A DNA stretch of 40,986 nucleotides. Source: Myxococcales bacterium (GTDB taxonomy: Bacteria; Myxococcota_A; Polyangia; Fen-1088). Numbering within the stretch: the stretch's first letter is position 1; every line of letters starts with the position of its first letter. The translations under genes and the position numbers were made by a program. Of the stretch, positions 30,886 through 39,570 are shown in pieces. Location of the stretch: assembly GCA_025350815.1 (NCBI GenBank), contig JANXXE010000062.1, forward strand, positions 1-40,986, written 5' to 3'. The notes beneath the pieces are model-generated. The model was not told the origin of the DNA, did no database searches, and was given only the letters and a program-made list of their open reading frames with translations.

Positions 30886-33728
30886 GCGATCGCGTCGGAG
30901 GCGTTGTCGCCAAAGGCGGACACAGGCGCGGACACGCGGGCCCCCAGGCGGGTGGTTTGCGCGCGACGAAGAGACGGCAGGTCCAGGGGATCGAGCAGAT
31001 CCTGTCCCCACAGGCCAAGGCGAGCGACCTCGGCATCCACCGCCGCGGGACCCAGCAGCGCCTGCAACACCTCGATGGGGCGCGCACTGCCCTCGGTGCT
31101 GATGGTGATGCCAAAAACCATCACGCGACCCGGCGTCCAGCCCAGTTCCCGCTGCAAGCGCCCCAGCAATGCGTCCGTCGGCAAGTCCACCGAGGCGAGC
31201 GACCGTCTGACATCCACCGTGCGCCCAAGCGACACCTTGCTGGCTTCATCCGACGGCGGGCGCACCACCGACAGGGGCAGACCCGAGGCAAAGGTGACAA
31301 TGGCTGTGTCCGGCGAAAGACCGATCGGTAGTTCGACCGCGAACTGCGACGACGCCAGCACCCGACCCAGCGTCGGATCGCTGTCCTCGAGGGCCGCCGC
31401 GGTCAGAAATTCGATGCCACGCAAGGTCACCGCGTTCAGACGCTGCAGCAGATCGGCCGGGTCCGCGCGCTCGGACAGCGTCACATCCAGAATCTCACCC
31501 AGCGACGGCGTGCCCAGGCCCAGCGCCGGACCGAAGCTGAACTCGGCCTTCGGGTGAAAGCCCGACGAATAGAACAGTTCGAAACCCGCGCGCCGGAAGA
31601 TGCGCGGCAGGTGGCGAATCAGATCCAGATGTCCAAGGTACGCCACCCGACCCAGCTTGGTGTAACGCAGGCGAAACCGCTGCCGCTGTCCCTGAACGAA
31701 ACTGGTGGCCGGCCGGGGTTGCGCCTTACGATCGCGCACGGCACCGGCTTCCGGCCGCGCGCCAGGCCCCGCCGACGGGGGCGGCGTCCACGCGTTCATA
31801 CGCCGCAGGTAATACAGGCGTTCTTCCTTCATGCCGTCCAGATCGCAGGCCACGCCGCAGTCGTAACAAACCAGCTTCTGCGCGGCGCCCGCCTCAGCGT
31901 CGGTCACGTTGGTGTGGTGCAGAAGCTGCTTGTACGGCTTGCCACACGGCGGCGACAAACGATCCTTCAGCGCCTGCCGGTATTCCTGCAGCAGGAACCC
32001 CGGTTCAAGACCAATGTCCAGGTGATCCCAGGGCAGCCGCGCCGTGACCGGAATCGTCCCCAGATACCGCGCGGGCGAAAACCCCGTCGCATCGACCAAC
32101 TCGTCGATGGCCTGATCCCAAAGATCCATGCGTAGGACATCGTCCCAGCCGTCGAAGCGACAGCCCAGGCGAAAGGCCCGCTCCAACAAATCCGCCACCG
32201 CGCGATCCCCGCGCGAGAAGATCCCTTCCAGGTGCGACTGATGGTTCTCGTGCATCTTCAGTTCGACGCGCAGGCGACGCGCGTCCTGCCCCAGCAATTC
32301 CTGCTTGTGCTGGGTCGCCGCCTCGGTGTCCATCGCCGCCCACTGAAACGGCGTGTGCGGTTTGGGGACGTGCGTCGACACGGATGCTGTGACCTTGGCG
32401 GCCTTCAGATACCGACGGCCAATCTCCTGCACGCGGGCCGCCGTCTCGACGATGCCGCGCACGTCGGCGTCTTCTTCGGTTGGCAGGCCAATCATGAAAT
32501 ACAGCTTCATGCGCTGAAAACCGCGCCCGAACACGCGGTGCGCGGATTCGATGATGTCTTCTTCCGTGACGTTCTTGGTGATGACGTCGCGCATGCGCTG
32601 CGTGCCCGCCTCGGGCGCGAAGGTCAACCCCTGCGCCTTCATGGTCGCCATGTCCGCCAGCAAGTCATCGTTCAGGCCGTACGCGCGCAGAGACGACACC
32701 GACATCGACACCTTTTCATCGCGCAGCTTGGCCATCGCCGCCTTCACCAGCGGCGTCACGCAGGAATAGTCCGCCGTCGACAGGGACGTCAGAGACGTCT
32801 CGTCGTAGCCACCCTTCTTCACCCCTGATACAACCGCGTCGATCACAGCGACGGGATCCCGCTCGCGCACCGGGCGGTAAATCATTCCGGCCTGGCAGAA
32901 GCGGCACCCCTCGGTGCAACCGCGCGCGATCTCGATCGCCATGCGATCGAAGATGGCCTCGGCATAGGGCAGCGGCGAATCATCGGGAAACGGAAACTTG
33001 TTCAGATCGGCCACCCAGACGCGTTTTGGCCGGCGCGGTACGCGCGGATCCAGCGGTTCGCCGACGACGATGAAGCCTGTCTCGGCATCGCGCAGGGTCG
33101 CGTACAGCTCGGGCACGTACAGTGGATAGCGGGCGGCCAGACGAATCAGACGTTCGCGACGCGGAACACCCGCGCGGCGCATTTCTGCGAATTCCAGGCA
33201 CAGCGGCGGCAGCGCATCCTCCGCCTCTCCGATGAAGAAGGCGTCGATGAAGGGGGCCATCGGCTCGGGATGCGTGGCCGTGGGACCACCGCAAATAATC
33301 AAGGGCGCCTCGTCGCCGCGGTCGGATGCGCGCAGCGGGATCGACGACAGGTCCAGAATGTTCAGGACGTTCGTGTACGTCAGTTCGTATTGCAGCGAAA
33401 ACCCGACGACGTCGAAGGTGGCCAGCGGGGCCGCCGATTCCAGCGTCAGCACCGGCAGCGATCTCGCGCGCAATTCGCCTTCCATGTCGGCCCACGGCGC
33501 GAAGGCCCGTTCGGCGGCGATGCCGGGCGTCTTGTTCAGCACCGAATACAAGATCTTCGTGCCAAGGTGGGACATGCCTATCTCGTAGACGTCGGGAAAC
33601 GCCAGACAGACGCGGGCGGAAACCGCGGACAAATCCTTGCGCACTTCCTGAAATTCGCCCCCGATGTAACGGGACGGCTTCTCGACATCCGCGAGGAAGT
33701 CGGCATACGGATGACGCGGCGACGACAT
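30882..33728 (-). CDS. B12-binding-type radical SAM protein (TIGR03960) fused to DUF2344 (TIGR03936)
   Basis: A 948-residue cytosolic protein of unknown reaction. Residues about 1-230 form the cobalamin-binding-like N-terminal domain (VCLAFPDVYEIGMSHLGTKILY, then ICGGPTATHPEP). The radical-SAM centre CTEGCRFC has Cys271, Cys275 and Cys278, which bind a 4Fe-4S cluster and S-adenosylmethionine. A Cys motif CYDCGVACDLDGM lies before the junction. Residues about 683-948 are a DUF2344 domain (RFRLRYTKLGRVAYLGHLDL onward). Many bacteria have both parts fused in this way, often near ribonuclease G and ribosomal genes; here the neighbours differ. The stop overlaps the ABC ATPase start by four bases. 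Confidence 0.9.
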   Translation of the reverse strand: MSSPRHPYADFLADVEKPSRYIGGEFQEVRKDLSAVSARVCLAFPDVYEIGMSHLGTKILYSVLNKTPGIAAERAFAPWADMEGELRARSLPVLTLESAAPLATFDVVGFSLQYELTYTNVLNILDLSSIPLRASDRGDEAPLIICGGPTATHPEPMAPFIDAFFIGEAEDALPPLCLEFAEMRRAGVPRRERLIRLAARYPLYVPELYATLRDAETGFIVVGEPLDPRVPRRPKRVWVADLNKFPFPDDSPLPYAEAIFDRMAIEIARGCTEGCRFCQAGMIYRPVRERDPVAVIDAVVSGVKKGGYDETSLTSLSTADYSCVTPLVKAAMAKLRDEKVSMSVSSLRAYGLNDDLLADMATMKAQGLTFAPEAGTQRMRDVITKNVTEEDIIESAHRVFGRGFQRMKLYFMIGLPTEEDADVRGIVETAARVQEIGRRYLKAAKVTASVSTHVPKPHTPFQWAAMDTEAATQHKQELLGQDARRLRVELKMHENHQSHLEGIFSRGDRAVADLLERAFRLGCRFDGWDDVLRMDLWDQAIDELVDATGFSPARYLGTIPVTARLPWDHLDIGLEPGFLLQEYRQALKDRLSPPCGKPYKQLLHHTNVTDAEAGAAQKLVCYDCGVACDLDGMKEERLYYLRRMNAWTPPPSAGPGARPEAGAVRDRKAQPRPATSFVQGQRQRFRLRYTKLGRVAYLGHLDLIRHLPRIFRRAGFELFYSSGFHPKAEFSFGPALGLGTPSLGEILDVTLSERADPADLLQRLNAVTLRGIEFLTAAALEDSDPTLGRVLASSQFAVELPIGLSPDTAIVTFASGLPLSVVRPPSDEASKVSLGRTVDVRRSLASVDLPTDALLGRLQRELGWTPGRVMVFGITISTEGSARPIEVLQALLGPAAVDAEVARLGLWGQDLLDPLDLPSLRRAQTTRLGARVSAPVSAFGDNASDAIA

Positions 33729-33771
33729 GCGCGGCCGAGTGTAACAGAGGCGCCGGCAGTGCCGACTGCGG

Positions 33772-35439
33772 CTACAGGCTTCCCTGAAAAATCAGGGGGA
33801 AGGCCATCGAATACTCTTCATTGCTGGCGGGGAAGCGCCAGCGCTTGACGTTTTCCTTGATGCAGCTGCTGACCGGGCTGAACTCCGGCGGCGCACTGAC
33901 CGAAACGCCCTTCACCATGCCTGAGATGCCGATCGAAACGGTGACATCCAGGCGCCCGGCGCGCAGACGCTCGTCCCGTTTCAGGGCGCGCTCGTAGCAG
34001 ACCTTCAGCCCCTGCTGATTCTCTTTCTTCTTCACGACGGCGCTCATCTGCGACTGCGACACCGCCTCGCCGACCGGGGCGTGGGCCGCGCTGGCGACGA
34101 TCTTGCGCTCGGGCTCGGCGAACCGGCGCGCGTCCAGTTGCTTCGGGATCGCGGCCACCGCCGGCGGCGGTTGCACCTTCGCCGGGGCCGCAGGGGGCGG
34201 CGCAACGGGCGGGGGCGCCAGCGCCACCGGGGCCTTGGGGCCACCCTTGACCGCGCGTCGGGGCGGCTCGTGCTTGGCCATCTTCACAGCCCGGGGCGGC
34301 TGTGCGACGTCCGGTGGCGGCGGTGCGACCACAGGTGCCGGTGCGGGTGGCACCCCGACGGCGGCGCGGAATCGCTGCGTGGCCTCGGCGCGGGCCTGCG
34401 CCTCGATCTCTTCGGGCTTCAGCACGGCCTTCGCGGTGGTCGTCGACGGCGTTGCGACGCGGGTGGGTGCCTTGTCGGGGCCCGACACCTTGATGACGAC
34501 GAGGGCGATGAGCAGCAGCACGACCGCACCGCCCACCGCCACGAATTTCAGCGCGGGATTGACGGAGAACAGCCCCGCCACCCGCATAATCTGCGATTGG
34601 CCGGCCGGCAGTGGCCGAAGGACGGGCGCTGTCATGGTCATGGGGGCCACGGCTGCGACCGGCGGCGCGGATAGAACCGGGGCCGGCGCCAGTGCTCCCC
34701 CGGGAACAAAACCATGCCCGTTGGCGAAAGCCGGCGCCTCGCTTGCCAGGGGCACCAGGCCATTGTCTGTTCGTGGCACCGGCGCGTACGAGCCCGCCGG
34801 TCCTGGGGTTAACGGAAACGCGCCACCCTGAACCTGCGGAGCCACAGCGCCCGGGGCAAACAACATGCCTGCGTCCAACGGTTGAAGTTGGGTCGGTTCA
34901 GGTTCAGCGAACGGGGCCATCGCCGCCTGCGCAACGGGCCCGCGGGCGCTGGCTTCGCGAGCCCGCGTCTGTGGCACGGGCGCTGCCGGCGGCGCAACGG
35001 GGCGCGGCGGTGGACGCGGCGGCACGGTCTGCGCACGTTGCTTCCTCAGTTCCTGAACGACGGGCGCAACGTCCTTCAGGCTCTTCCAGCCGTCGAAATC
35101 CTCGCGCCAGATGTGGACGTCTTCGTCCTTCCGAAGGGCAATGATTCGCCTGCCCAGGTCTGCAAGCTCGAACGGTCCCTGCTGCGCACCGTCGATCGCG
35201 AAATACCATTCAACGGGGCGGGCGGGCGCAGGGGGCCTCGCCCTGGCTGCGGCCGGCGGTGACGCCTTCGCCCCGCTGGCCTCCGAAGCCACCGCCGGCC
35301 GCCTTTCCGGGCCGAGGGCCATTTCCCGGACCGTGATGACGTTTTCACAGGTCTTGCAGCGGATCTTCAGGATCTTCTGCCTGACCTTTTCGTCGGCGAT
35401 CGAATAACGGGTCTGGCAGCGGTCGCAGACGAACTTCAT
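33772..35439 (-). CDS. AgmX-like zinc-ribbon / GYF / TonB-like membrane protein
   Basis: The 555-residue protein has an N-terminal zinc ribbon of the MJ0042 type (Cys5, Cys8, Cys28, Cys31), a GYF_2-type domain at about 77-125 (EWYFAIDGAQQGPFELADL, WREDFDGWKSL), a long Pro/Ala-rich linker, one membrane helix at about 299-318, a second Pro/Ala-rich periplasmic stretch and a C-terminal TonB-like AgmX/PglI domain at about 450-555 (LKVCYERALKRDERLRAGRLDVTVSIG). In Myxococcus such proteins act in adventurous gliding motility; whether this one does is unknown. It lies 43 bases before the radical-SAM gene and 62 bases after the kinase gene. Confidence 0.85.
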   Translation of the reverse strand: MKFVCDRCQTRYSIADEKVRQKILKIRCKTCENVITVREMALGPERRPAVASEASGAKASPPAAARARPPAPARPVEWYFAIDGAQQGPFELADLGRRIIALRKDEDVHIWREDFDGWKSLKDVAPVVQELRKQRAQTVPPRPPPRPVAPPAAPVPQTRAREASARGPVAQAAMAPFAEPEPTQLQPLDAGMLFAPGAVAPQVQGGAFPLTPGPAGSYAPVPRTDNGLVPLASEAPAFANGHGFVPGGALAPAPVLSAPPVAAVAPMTMTAPVLRPLPAGQSQIMRVAGLFSVNPALKFVAVGGAVVLLLIALVVIKVSGPDKAPTRVATPSTTTAKAVLKPEEIEAQARAEATQRFRAAVGVPPAPAPVVAPPPPDVAQPPRAVKMAKHEPPRRAVKGGPKAPVALAPPPVAPPPAAPAKVQPPPAVAAIPKQLDARRFAEPERKIVASAAHAPVGEAVSQSQMSAVVKKKENQQGLKVCYERALKRDERLRAGRLDVTVSIGISGMVKGVSVSAPPEFSPVSSCIKENVKRWRFPASNEEYSMAFPLIFQGSL

Positions 35440-35501
35440 CCGTATTTTCCGGAAACTCGCACGTTCAACCTAACACAGGGTTCGGCGGATCGCGGCACAA
35501 A

Positions 35502-36854
35502 TCAAGTCCTTGCGAGGGCTAGAAGCAAGCCTGCCCCCAGGGCGGCGGCCAGTACCAGGCCCCACACCAGGCGCGATTTCCGGGGTACCACCACATCGGC
35601 GTCCTCTGTGGCTTTGGGCGCGGTGGCAGCGGTCGGCGCCTGCGGGGCAGCGGGGCTGGCGCCTTTCGCCTCGGGCGCATCGGTCTGCCGGGCCACGTCG
35701 GCATCCGGGGCGGCGGCTCGGCGCAGGGGGCCGCTGGCCTTGAGGATCTGCGCCAAGGCAGCCCCCGCGGGCAGCAACGGCCGCCGATCAAAGTCCAGTT
35801 CGTCGTCGGCCCCGGCGTCGCTTCCCTCGTCGTCGTCAGCCAGAAACGCCCGCGCGCGCCGGGCCCCTTTCGGCGAGACCTCCGCCTGTGGCGAGAACAG
35901 CTCGTGAACATACGCGGCCAGGTGGCGGTAGGCCGTCCGCACCTCGAGACCGTCGAGATACGTCTCCAAATCGGATGCCAGGTCAGAGCCCGACTGGTAA
36001 CGATCGTCGGGCCGTTTCTCCAGCGCCTTCATGACGATGAGCTCGAGATCGCGGGGATAGGCGCGGTCGACGTAGGTGGGCGGCGGCGGTGTCTCCTCGA
36101 CAATCCGGCGCATTACCCCCTCGGCCGGCCCGCGCCACAGCCGCTTGCGCAGTGTCAGCTCATACAGAATGGTGCCCAGCGAAAAAATGTCCGACCGCCC
36201 GTCCAGCGGACGCCCCGTGATCTGCTCGGGCGACATGTAGGACACCTTGCCGGGACGCGCGCCCGCCTCTTCCCGGATGTTGCGGCCCTGCTGCGCGATG
36301 CCGAAATCGATGATCTTGGTGTGTCCGGCGAAATCCACGATCAGGTTCGACGGCGAGATATCCCGGTGCACGATGTCGAGCGGCCGGCCGCCGGCATCAA
36401 GCGCGCCCTGCATGTGGCCGAGGCCCCACGCCGCCTGCCCAACGATGAACGCCACGTGGGCGATCGACATCGGCAGCGACACCTCGATGCCCCGGCGAAC
36501 CAGCTCGGTCAGCGTCTTGCCGGGAATGAACTGCATCGCGATGTAGTGGACGCCGGCCTCTTCGCCGACCTCGTAGACGTCGACGACATTCGGATGATTG
36601 ATCTGCGCGGCGAGGCGTGCCTCGTCGAGGAACATGGCCAGCACGCGCGGATCGGTGACGTAACGGGCCTGCAAGGTCTTCAACACCAGTTCCTTGACGA
36701 ACCCCCCCTGCCCTTCTTGTCGCGCCAGGAAGATCTCGGCCATACCGCCCGTCGCCAGGTGTTCCAGCAAGGTATAGCGGCCGAGCTGCTGGCCCTTCAG
36801 ATTCTTGCCCGGCGAGATCATCATCGGCACGGGCGTATCACCGTCCCCCGCCAT
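35502..36854 (-). CDS. membrane-anchored Ser/Thr protein kinase
   Basis: A 450-residue eukaryotic-type kinase. The nucleotide loop is ATGGMAEIF (34-42), with the first Gly of GxGxxG replaced. Catalytic residues are present: Lys59 (VLK), Glu78, His-Arg-Asp at 163-165 with Asn170, and Asp-Phe-Gly at 183-185; the activation segment ends SYMSPEQ. The region 320-425 is a low-complexity, acidic then Ala-rich linker, and residues about 430-447 form a single C-terminal membrane helix, so the catalytic domain faces the cytosol. No extracellular sensor domain is present. It lies one base after sco1, so both may be co-expressed. Targets are unknown; the adjacent AgmX-like protein is a candidate. Confidence 0.92.
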   Translation of the reverse strand: MAGDGDTPVPMMISPGKNLKGQQLGRYTLLEHLATGGMAEIFLARQEGQGGFVKELVLKTLQARYVTDPRVLAMFLDEARLAAQINHPNVVDVYEVGEEAGVHYIAMQFIPGKTLTELVRRGIEVSLPMSIAHVAFIVGQAAWGLGHMQGALDAGGRPLDIVHRDISPSNLIVDFAGHTKIIDFGIAQQGRNIREEAGARPGKVSYMSPEQITGRPLDGRSDIFSLGTILYELTLRKRLWRGPAEGVMRRIVEETPPPPTYVDRAYPRDLELIVMKALEKRPDDRYQSGSDLASDLETYLDGLEVRTAYRHLAAYVHELFSPQAEVSPKGARRARAFLADDDEGSDAGADDELDFDRRPLLPAGAALAQILKASGPLRRAAAPDADVARQTDAPEAKGASPAAPQAPTAATAPKATEDADVVVPRKSRLVWGLVLAAALGAGLLLALART

Positions 36855-36855
36855 C

Positions 36856-37539
36856 CTAATCGCCCCGGTTGATCAGCATGGCAGCGTCGTGCAGGACCCT
36901 GTCCGCCACATCTGTATCCGACGAATTGTAATAACCGCGAATGCGTTGCTGTTGATCCAGCAATACGAAATGCGTGCCGTGAAAGATGCTGGCGAAATCG
37001 CTGTCGCCGACTGGTCCGCCCATGCTGATCTTCAGGCCATCGACGACGGTCTTTTCGAGCTGATGAAAGGGCCCGGTCAGAAACTTCCACATCCGTGGAC
37101 TGGCGCGAAAACGCCGGCCATAGTCCGCCAGCCGCTCGGGCGTGTCGTAGTCGGGGTCCACGCTGAGCGAGACCAGGCGAAACCCCTGTTCGATCCCGCG
37201 CGCGCGCTTCTGAATCTGCGCCATGGTCGCGGTGATTGTCGGACAGATCGTCGGACAGCGCGTGAAAATGAACCCCGCCATCCACACGTACCCTTTGAGC
37301 TCGGCCGATCCGAAGGGGCGACCTTCCTGATCGGTCAGGTTGAACGGCGGCAAGATCCCCAACACCGGCAATGGCGGCGTCACCGCCCGACGCACCTGGT
37401 TCAGCACCGGCACCGTGAATCCCAGCGCCACGAAGACCACCCAGAACAGCGGCCTGCCCGCCAGGCGATGCACCCGCTGCTGCAGGCGCGCCCCAAACCC
37501 CGCCCGCGCATGGGCGTCCAGCGGCACCGAAACCGACAT
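36856..37539 (-). CDS. sco1: SCO1/SenC-family copper chaperone for cytochrome oxidase
   Basis: A 227-residue thioredoxin-fold protein with a single N-terminal membrane helix (PLFWVVFVALGFTVPVL, about 30-47). Copper ligands are in place: the FTRCPTICP motif gives CxxxC near residue 109-113, and a distal conserved His lies in GTHFVLLD. SCO proteins deliver copper to the CuA centre of subunit II, which fits the oxidase genes just across the divergent gap. ATG 37539 is chosen because it precedes the membrane anchor at a typical distance; an in-frame ATG at 37614 would add 25 residues. Its stop is one base before the kinase start. Confidence 0.92.
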   Translation of the reverse strand: MSVSVPLDAHARAGFGARLQQRVHRLAGRPLFWVVFVALGFTVPVLNQVRRAVTPPLPVLGILPPFNLTDQEGRPFGSAELKGYVWMAGFIFTRCPTICPTITATMAQIQKRARGIEQGFRLVSLSVDPDYDTPERLADYGRRFRASPRMWKFLTGPFHQLEKTVVDGLKISMGGPVGDSDFASIFHGTHFVLLDQQQRIRGYYNSSDTDVADRVLHDAAMLINRGD

Positions 37540-37592
37540 CGGAGGGCAAACTAGCACAACGGGGCCCGGGCGCGCGTTGCCAGCGCCGAACC

Positions 37593-37622
37593 TTGCGGCC
37601 CTCGCGCTGCGCATGCTATGGC
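37593..37622 (+). promoter_or_regulatory. possible promoter of the cox operon
   Basis: TTGCGG (37593-37598), 18 bases, then TGC-TATGGC with TATGGC at 37617-37622, an extended -10 form. The -35 hexamer equals that of the tRNA-His promoter. It precedes the subunit III starts at 37639 or 37699. The -10 match is only three of six. Confidence 0.3.
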
Positions 37623-37638
37623 AGCATGAGCCCCGTCA

Positions 37639-38316
37639 GTGACGTCCTTGGCCCCCCATCGATCCCCCGCGCAGCACCCGGCGGCGCAGCACCCAGCGAT
37701 GATTGATTGGCCCGCTGATCGCTTCATGGGCAAGGCGTCGGCGTTGAAGCTGGGGATGTGGATCTTTCTGGTGTCGGACGCCCTGTCCTTCGGGGGGCTG
37801 TTGCTGACCTACGGAGTGCTGCGCGGTGGCGCGTCGGCCTGGTGGTCAGCCGGCGAGCCGCCGCTGGGCATCGCATTCACCGCCGGCCTGACCTTCCTGC
37901 TGATCTGTTCGAGCCTCACGATGGTGATGGCCGTTGCGGCCGCGCGCGAAGGCAATCGCCGGCAGATGTTGCTGTTCCTGGGCCTGACGATCCTCGGCGG
38001 CATTGGGTTTCTTACCGGTCAGTTCAACGAATATTTCGGCATCGGGCACCCGGGCCTCATCAAGGAAGGCCTGGTCTTCGGGCACTCGCACCGCGCGACG
38101 ACCTTCTTTCTCATCACCGGATTTCACGGGCTGCATGTGTTCTCGGGCGTGACGTACCTGACGGTGGTCTTCGTGCGCACGGCACTGGGCAAGTACGACG
38201 GCGGCAACCACAACGCCATCGAGGTCTCGGGTCTGTTCTGGCACTTCGTCGATCTCGTCTGGATCCTTGTCTTCACCTTCGTCTATCTGGTTCCCTGCAC
38301 ACCGGGGGCCGCCTGA
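37639..38316 (+). CDS. cytochrome c oxidase subunit III
   Basis: A 225-residue membrane protein of the heme-copper oxidase subunit III family. Five to six hydrophobic segments are visible from KLGMWIFLVSDALSFGGLLLTYG onward; the family core HRATTFFLITGFHGLHVFSGVTYLTVVF and the end NHNAIEVSGLFWHFVDLVWILVFTFVYL with its conserved WHFVDLVW are clear. The start is uncertain: GTG 37639 gives a Pro/His-rich, non-conserved N-terminus, while ATG 37699 (MIDWPADRFMG) starts just before the first helix. Neither has a good ribosome-binding site. Its stop overlaps the subunit IV start by one base (TGATG), so it is coupled. Confidence 0.9.
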   Translation: MTSLAPHRSPAQHPAAQHPAMIDWPADRFMGKASALKLGMWIFLVSDALSFGGLLLTYGVLRGGASAWWSAGEPPLGIAFTAGLTFLLICSSLTMVMAVAAAREGNRRQMLLFLGLTILGGIGFLTGQFNEYFGIGHPGLIKEGLVFGHSHRATTFFLITGFHGLHVFSGVTYLTVVFVRTALGKYDGGNHNAIEVSGLFWHFVDLVWILVFTFVYLVPCTPGAA

Positions 38317-38597
38317 TGACAGCCTCGCGCAGACCGTACCTGCTGGTGTTCCTGGCGCTGGTGGTGTTGACGGCGCTGGAACTGGGCGTTGTGTACGTCC
38401 CGGGCATCAGCCACGGGTTGCTGGTGTCCGCGTTGATCCTGCTGGCCCTGGCCAAGGCGGGGCTGGTGCTGATGCAGTTCATGCACCTGGGTCACGAAAC
38501 CCGAGCGCTGAAATTGACCGTGATTGTGCCCTTCGCCCTGCCGGCGCTGTACGCCTTCGTCCTGATCAGCGAGGCCGGGTGGAGGTTGCTGCGGTGA
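38316..38597 (+). CDS. cytochrome c oxidase subunit IV family protein
   Basis: A 93-residue protein with three hydrophobic segments (about 8-25, 33-52, 66-88). The middle part, KAGLVLMQFMHLGHE, is the signature of the bacterial subunit IV family (KAxxVxxxFMHL). It overlaps subunit III by one base and the next small gene by four (GTGA). The small subunit is thought to stabilise the oxidase. Length fits the family. Confidence 0.85.
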   Translation: MTASRRPYLLVFLALVVLTALELGVVYVPGISHGLLVSALILLALAKAGLVLMQFMHLGHETRALKLTVIVPFALPALYAFVLISEAGWRLLR

Positions 38598-38791
38598 CGC
38601 GCGCCGCCCTGGCAGCGGCCGCGGTGTTCCTGGCCAGCCGGATGGCCGAGGCTTGCCCGGCGTGCGCGACACGGGAGGCAGCAGGCCTTGGCACCTACGC
38701 GCTGGTCGGCGCGATGATCGCGGTGCCCTACATTGTGTCGGTCGTCGCCATCCGGGTCATTCGCGGCCTCGACGGGGACCCACGGGTCTGA
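38594..38791 (+). CDS. small exported membrane protein with CPAC motif
   Basis: A 65-residue protein in the oxidase operon; I do not know a family name. GTG 38594 overlaps the subunit IV stop as GTGA. The N-terminus is signal-like (AALAAAAVFLASRMAEA), followed by CPAC and then a second hydrophobic segment (TYALVGAMIAVPYIVSVVAIRVI, about 34-56). If the signal is cleaved after AEA, the mature protein starts at the Cys pair, which could bind copper or form a disulfide. Only two bases separate it from subunit II, so it is tightly co-expressed. A role in metal delivery or assembly is inference. Confidence 0.65.
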   Translation: MTRAALAAAAVFLASRMAEACPACATREAAGLGTYALVGAMIAVPYIVSVVAIRVIRGLDGDPRV

Positions 38792-38793
38792 CC

Positions 38794-39552
38794 ATGCTGT
38801 CGTCTCTGTGGGCCTTGCCGCGCGACGTGTCCGTCGATGGGTGGCGCGTCGACTGGCTGATGCAGATCACGACGGTCTTCGTGTTGATCATGTTCGCCGC
38901 AACGGTCGTCTGGATTCTTTGGGCCTGTGTGCGCCACGGGCCGCGCCACCTGGCGCACTATGACCTCGGCAACGCAAAATCAGCGGTGATCAAGGCGACG
39001 TGCCTGTCGGCCGTCATCTTCGGCGTCGTGGACGGCAACCTGCTGGTCAATGGGCTCGGCGATCTAAATGCGGCGTTCTGGAATTTCGACAAGGCCAACG
39101 CCAGCCCCCGGGCCGTGCGCATCGAGATCAACGCCCACCAGTGGGCGTGGGACGCGCGCTATGCAGGGCCCGACGGCAAGTTCAACACGGCGGACGACAT
39201 CGTCACGCTGAATGACATCCGCGTGCCGCTGCACGTGCCGGTGGTCATCCAGCTGGGCGCCACGGACGTTATTCATTGTTTCTCGCTGCCCAATCTGCGC
39301 GTCAAACAGGACGCCGTGCCGGGAATGATCAACCGCCTGTGGTTTGCGGCCAAGGAAGCCGGCGTCTTCGACATCGCGTGCGCGCAGCACTGCGGCGTGC
39401 ACCACTACAAGATGCGCGGACAACTGACTGTCCTCGACGAGGCGGCCTACCGCGCCTGGGAAGCCAATGCCTCGGACCTGTCCGCGCACGCATGGGATCC
39501 CGACGACAAGACCGCCCACTGGGGCTGGGACTGGGAACGCCGCAACAACTAA
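38794..39552 (+). CDS. cytochrome c oxidase subunit II (CuA)
   Basis: Subunit II takes electrons from cytochrome c through its CuA centre. The 252-residue protein has two membrane helices (about 22-46 and 63-85) and a periplasmic cupredoxin domain. CuA ligands: His161 in DVIHCFSLPN; Cys196 and Cys200, His204 and Met207 in CAQHCGVHHYKM. The Glu normally at the third position of this motif is Gln198; it binds copper through its backbone, so function is likely kept. There is no fused cytochrome c domain. ATG 38794 starts the conserved part. It lies 18 bases before subunit I. Confidence 0.95.
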   Translation: MLSSLWALPRDVSVDGWRVDWLMQITTVFVLIMFAATVVWILWACVRHGPRHLAHYDLGNAKSAVIKATCLSAVIFGVVDGNLLVNGLGDLNAAFWNFDKANASPRAVRIEINAHQWAWDARYAGPDGKFNTADDIVTLNDIRVPLHVPVVIQLGATDVIHCFSLPNLRVKQDAVPGMINRLWFAAKEAGVFDIACAQHCGVHHYKMRGQLTVLDEAAYRAWEANASDLSAHAWDPDDKTAHWGWDWERRNN

Positions 39553-39570
39553 TTTAGGCCGCACTAAACA

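Noticed and set aside
33729-33771. Short hairpin GCAGT/ACTGC between the radical-SAM and AgmX-like genes as a terminator
   Set aside because: A five-base stem with no T-run after it; the two genes are more likely co-transcribed.
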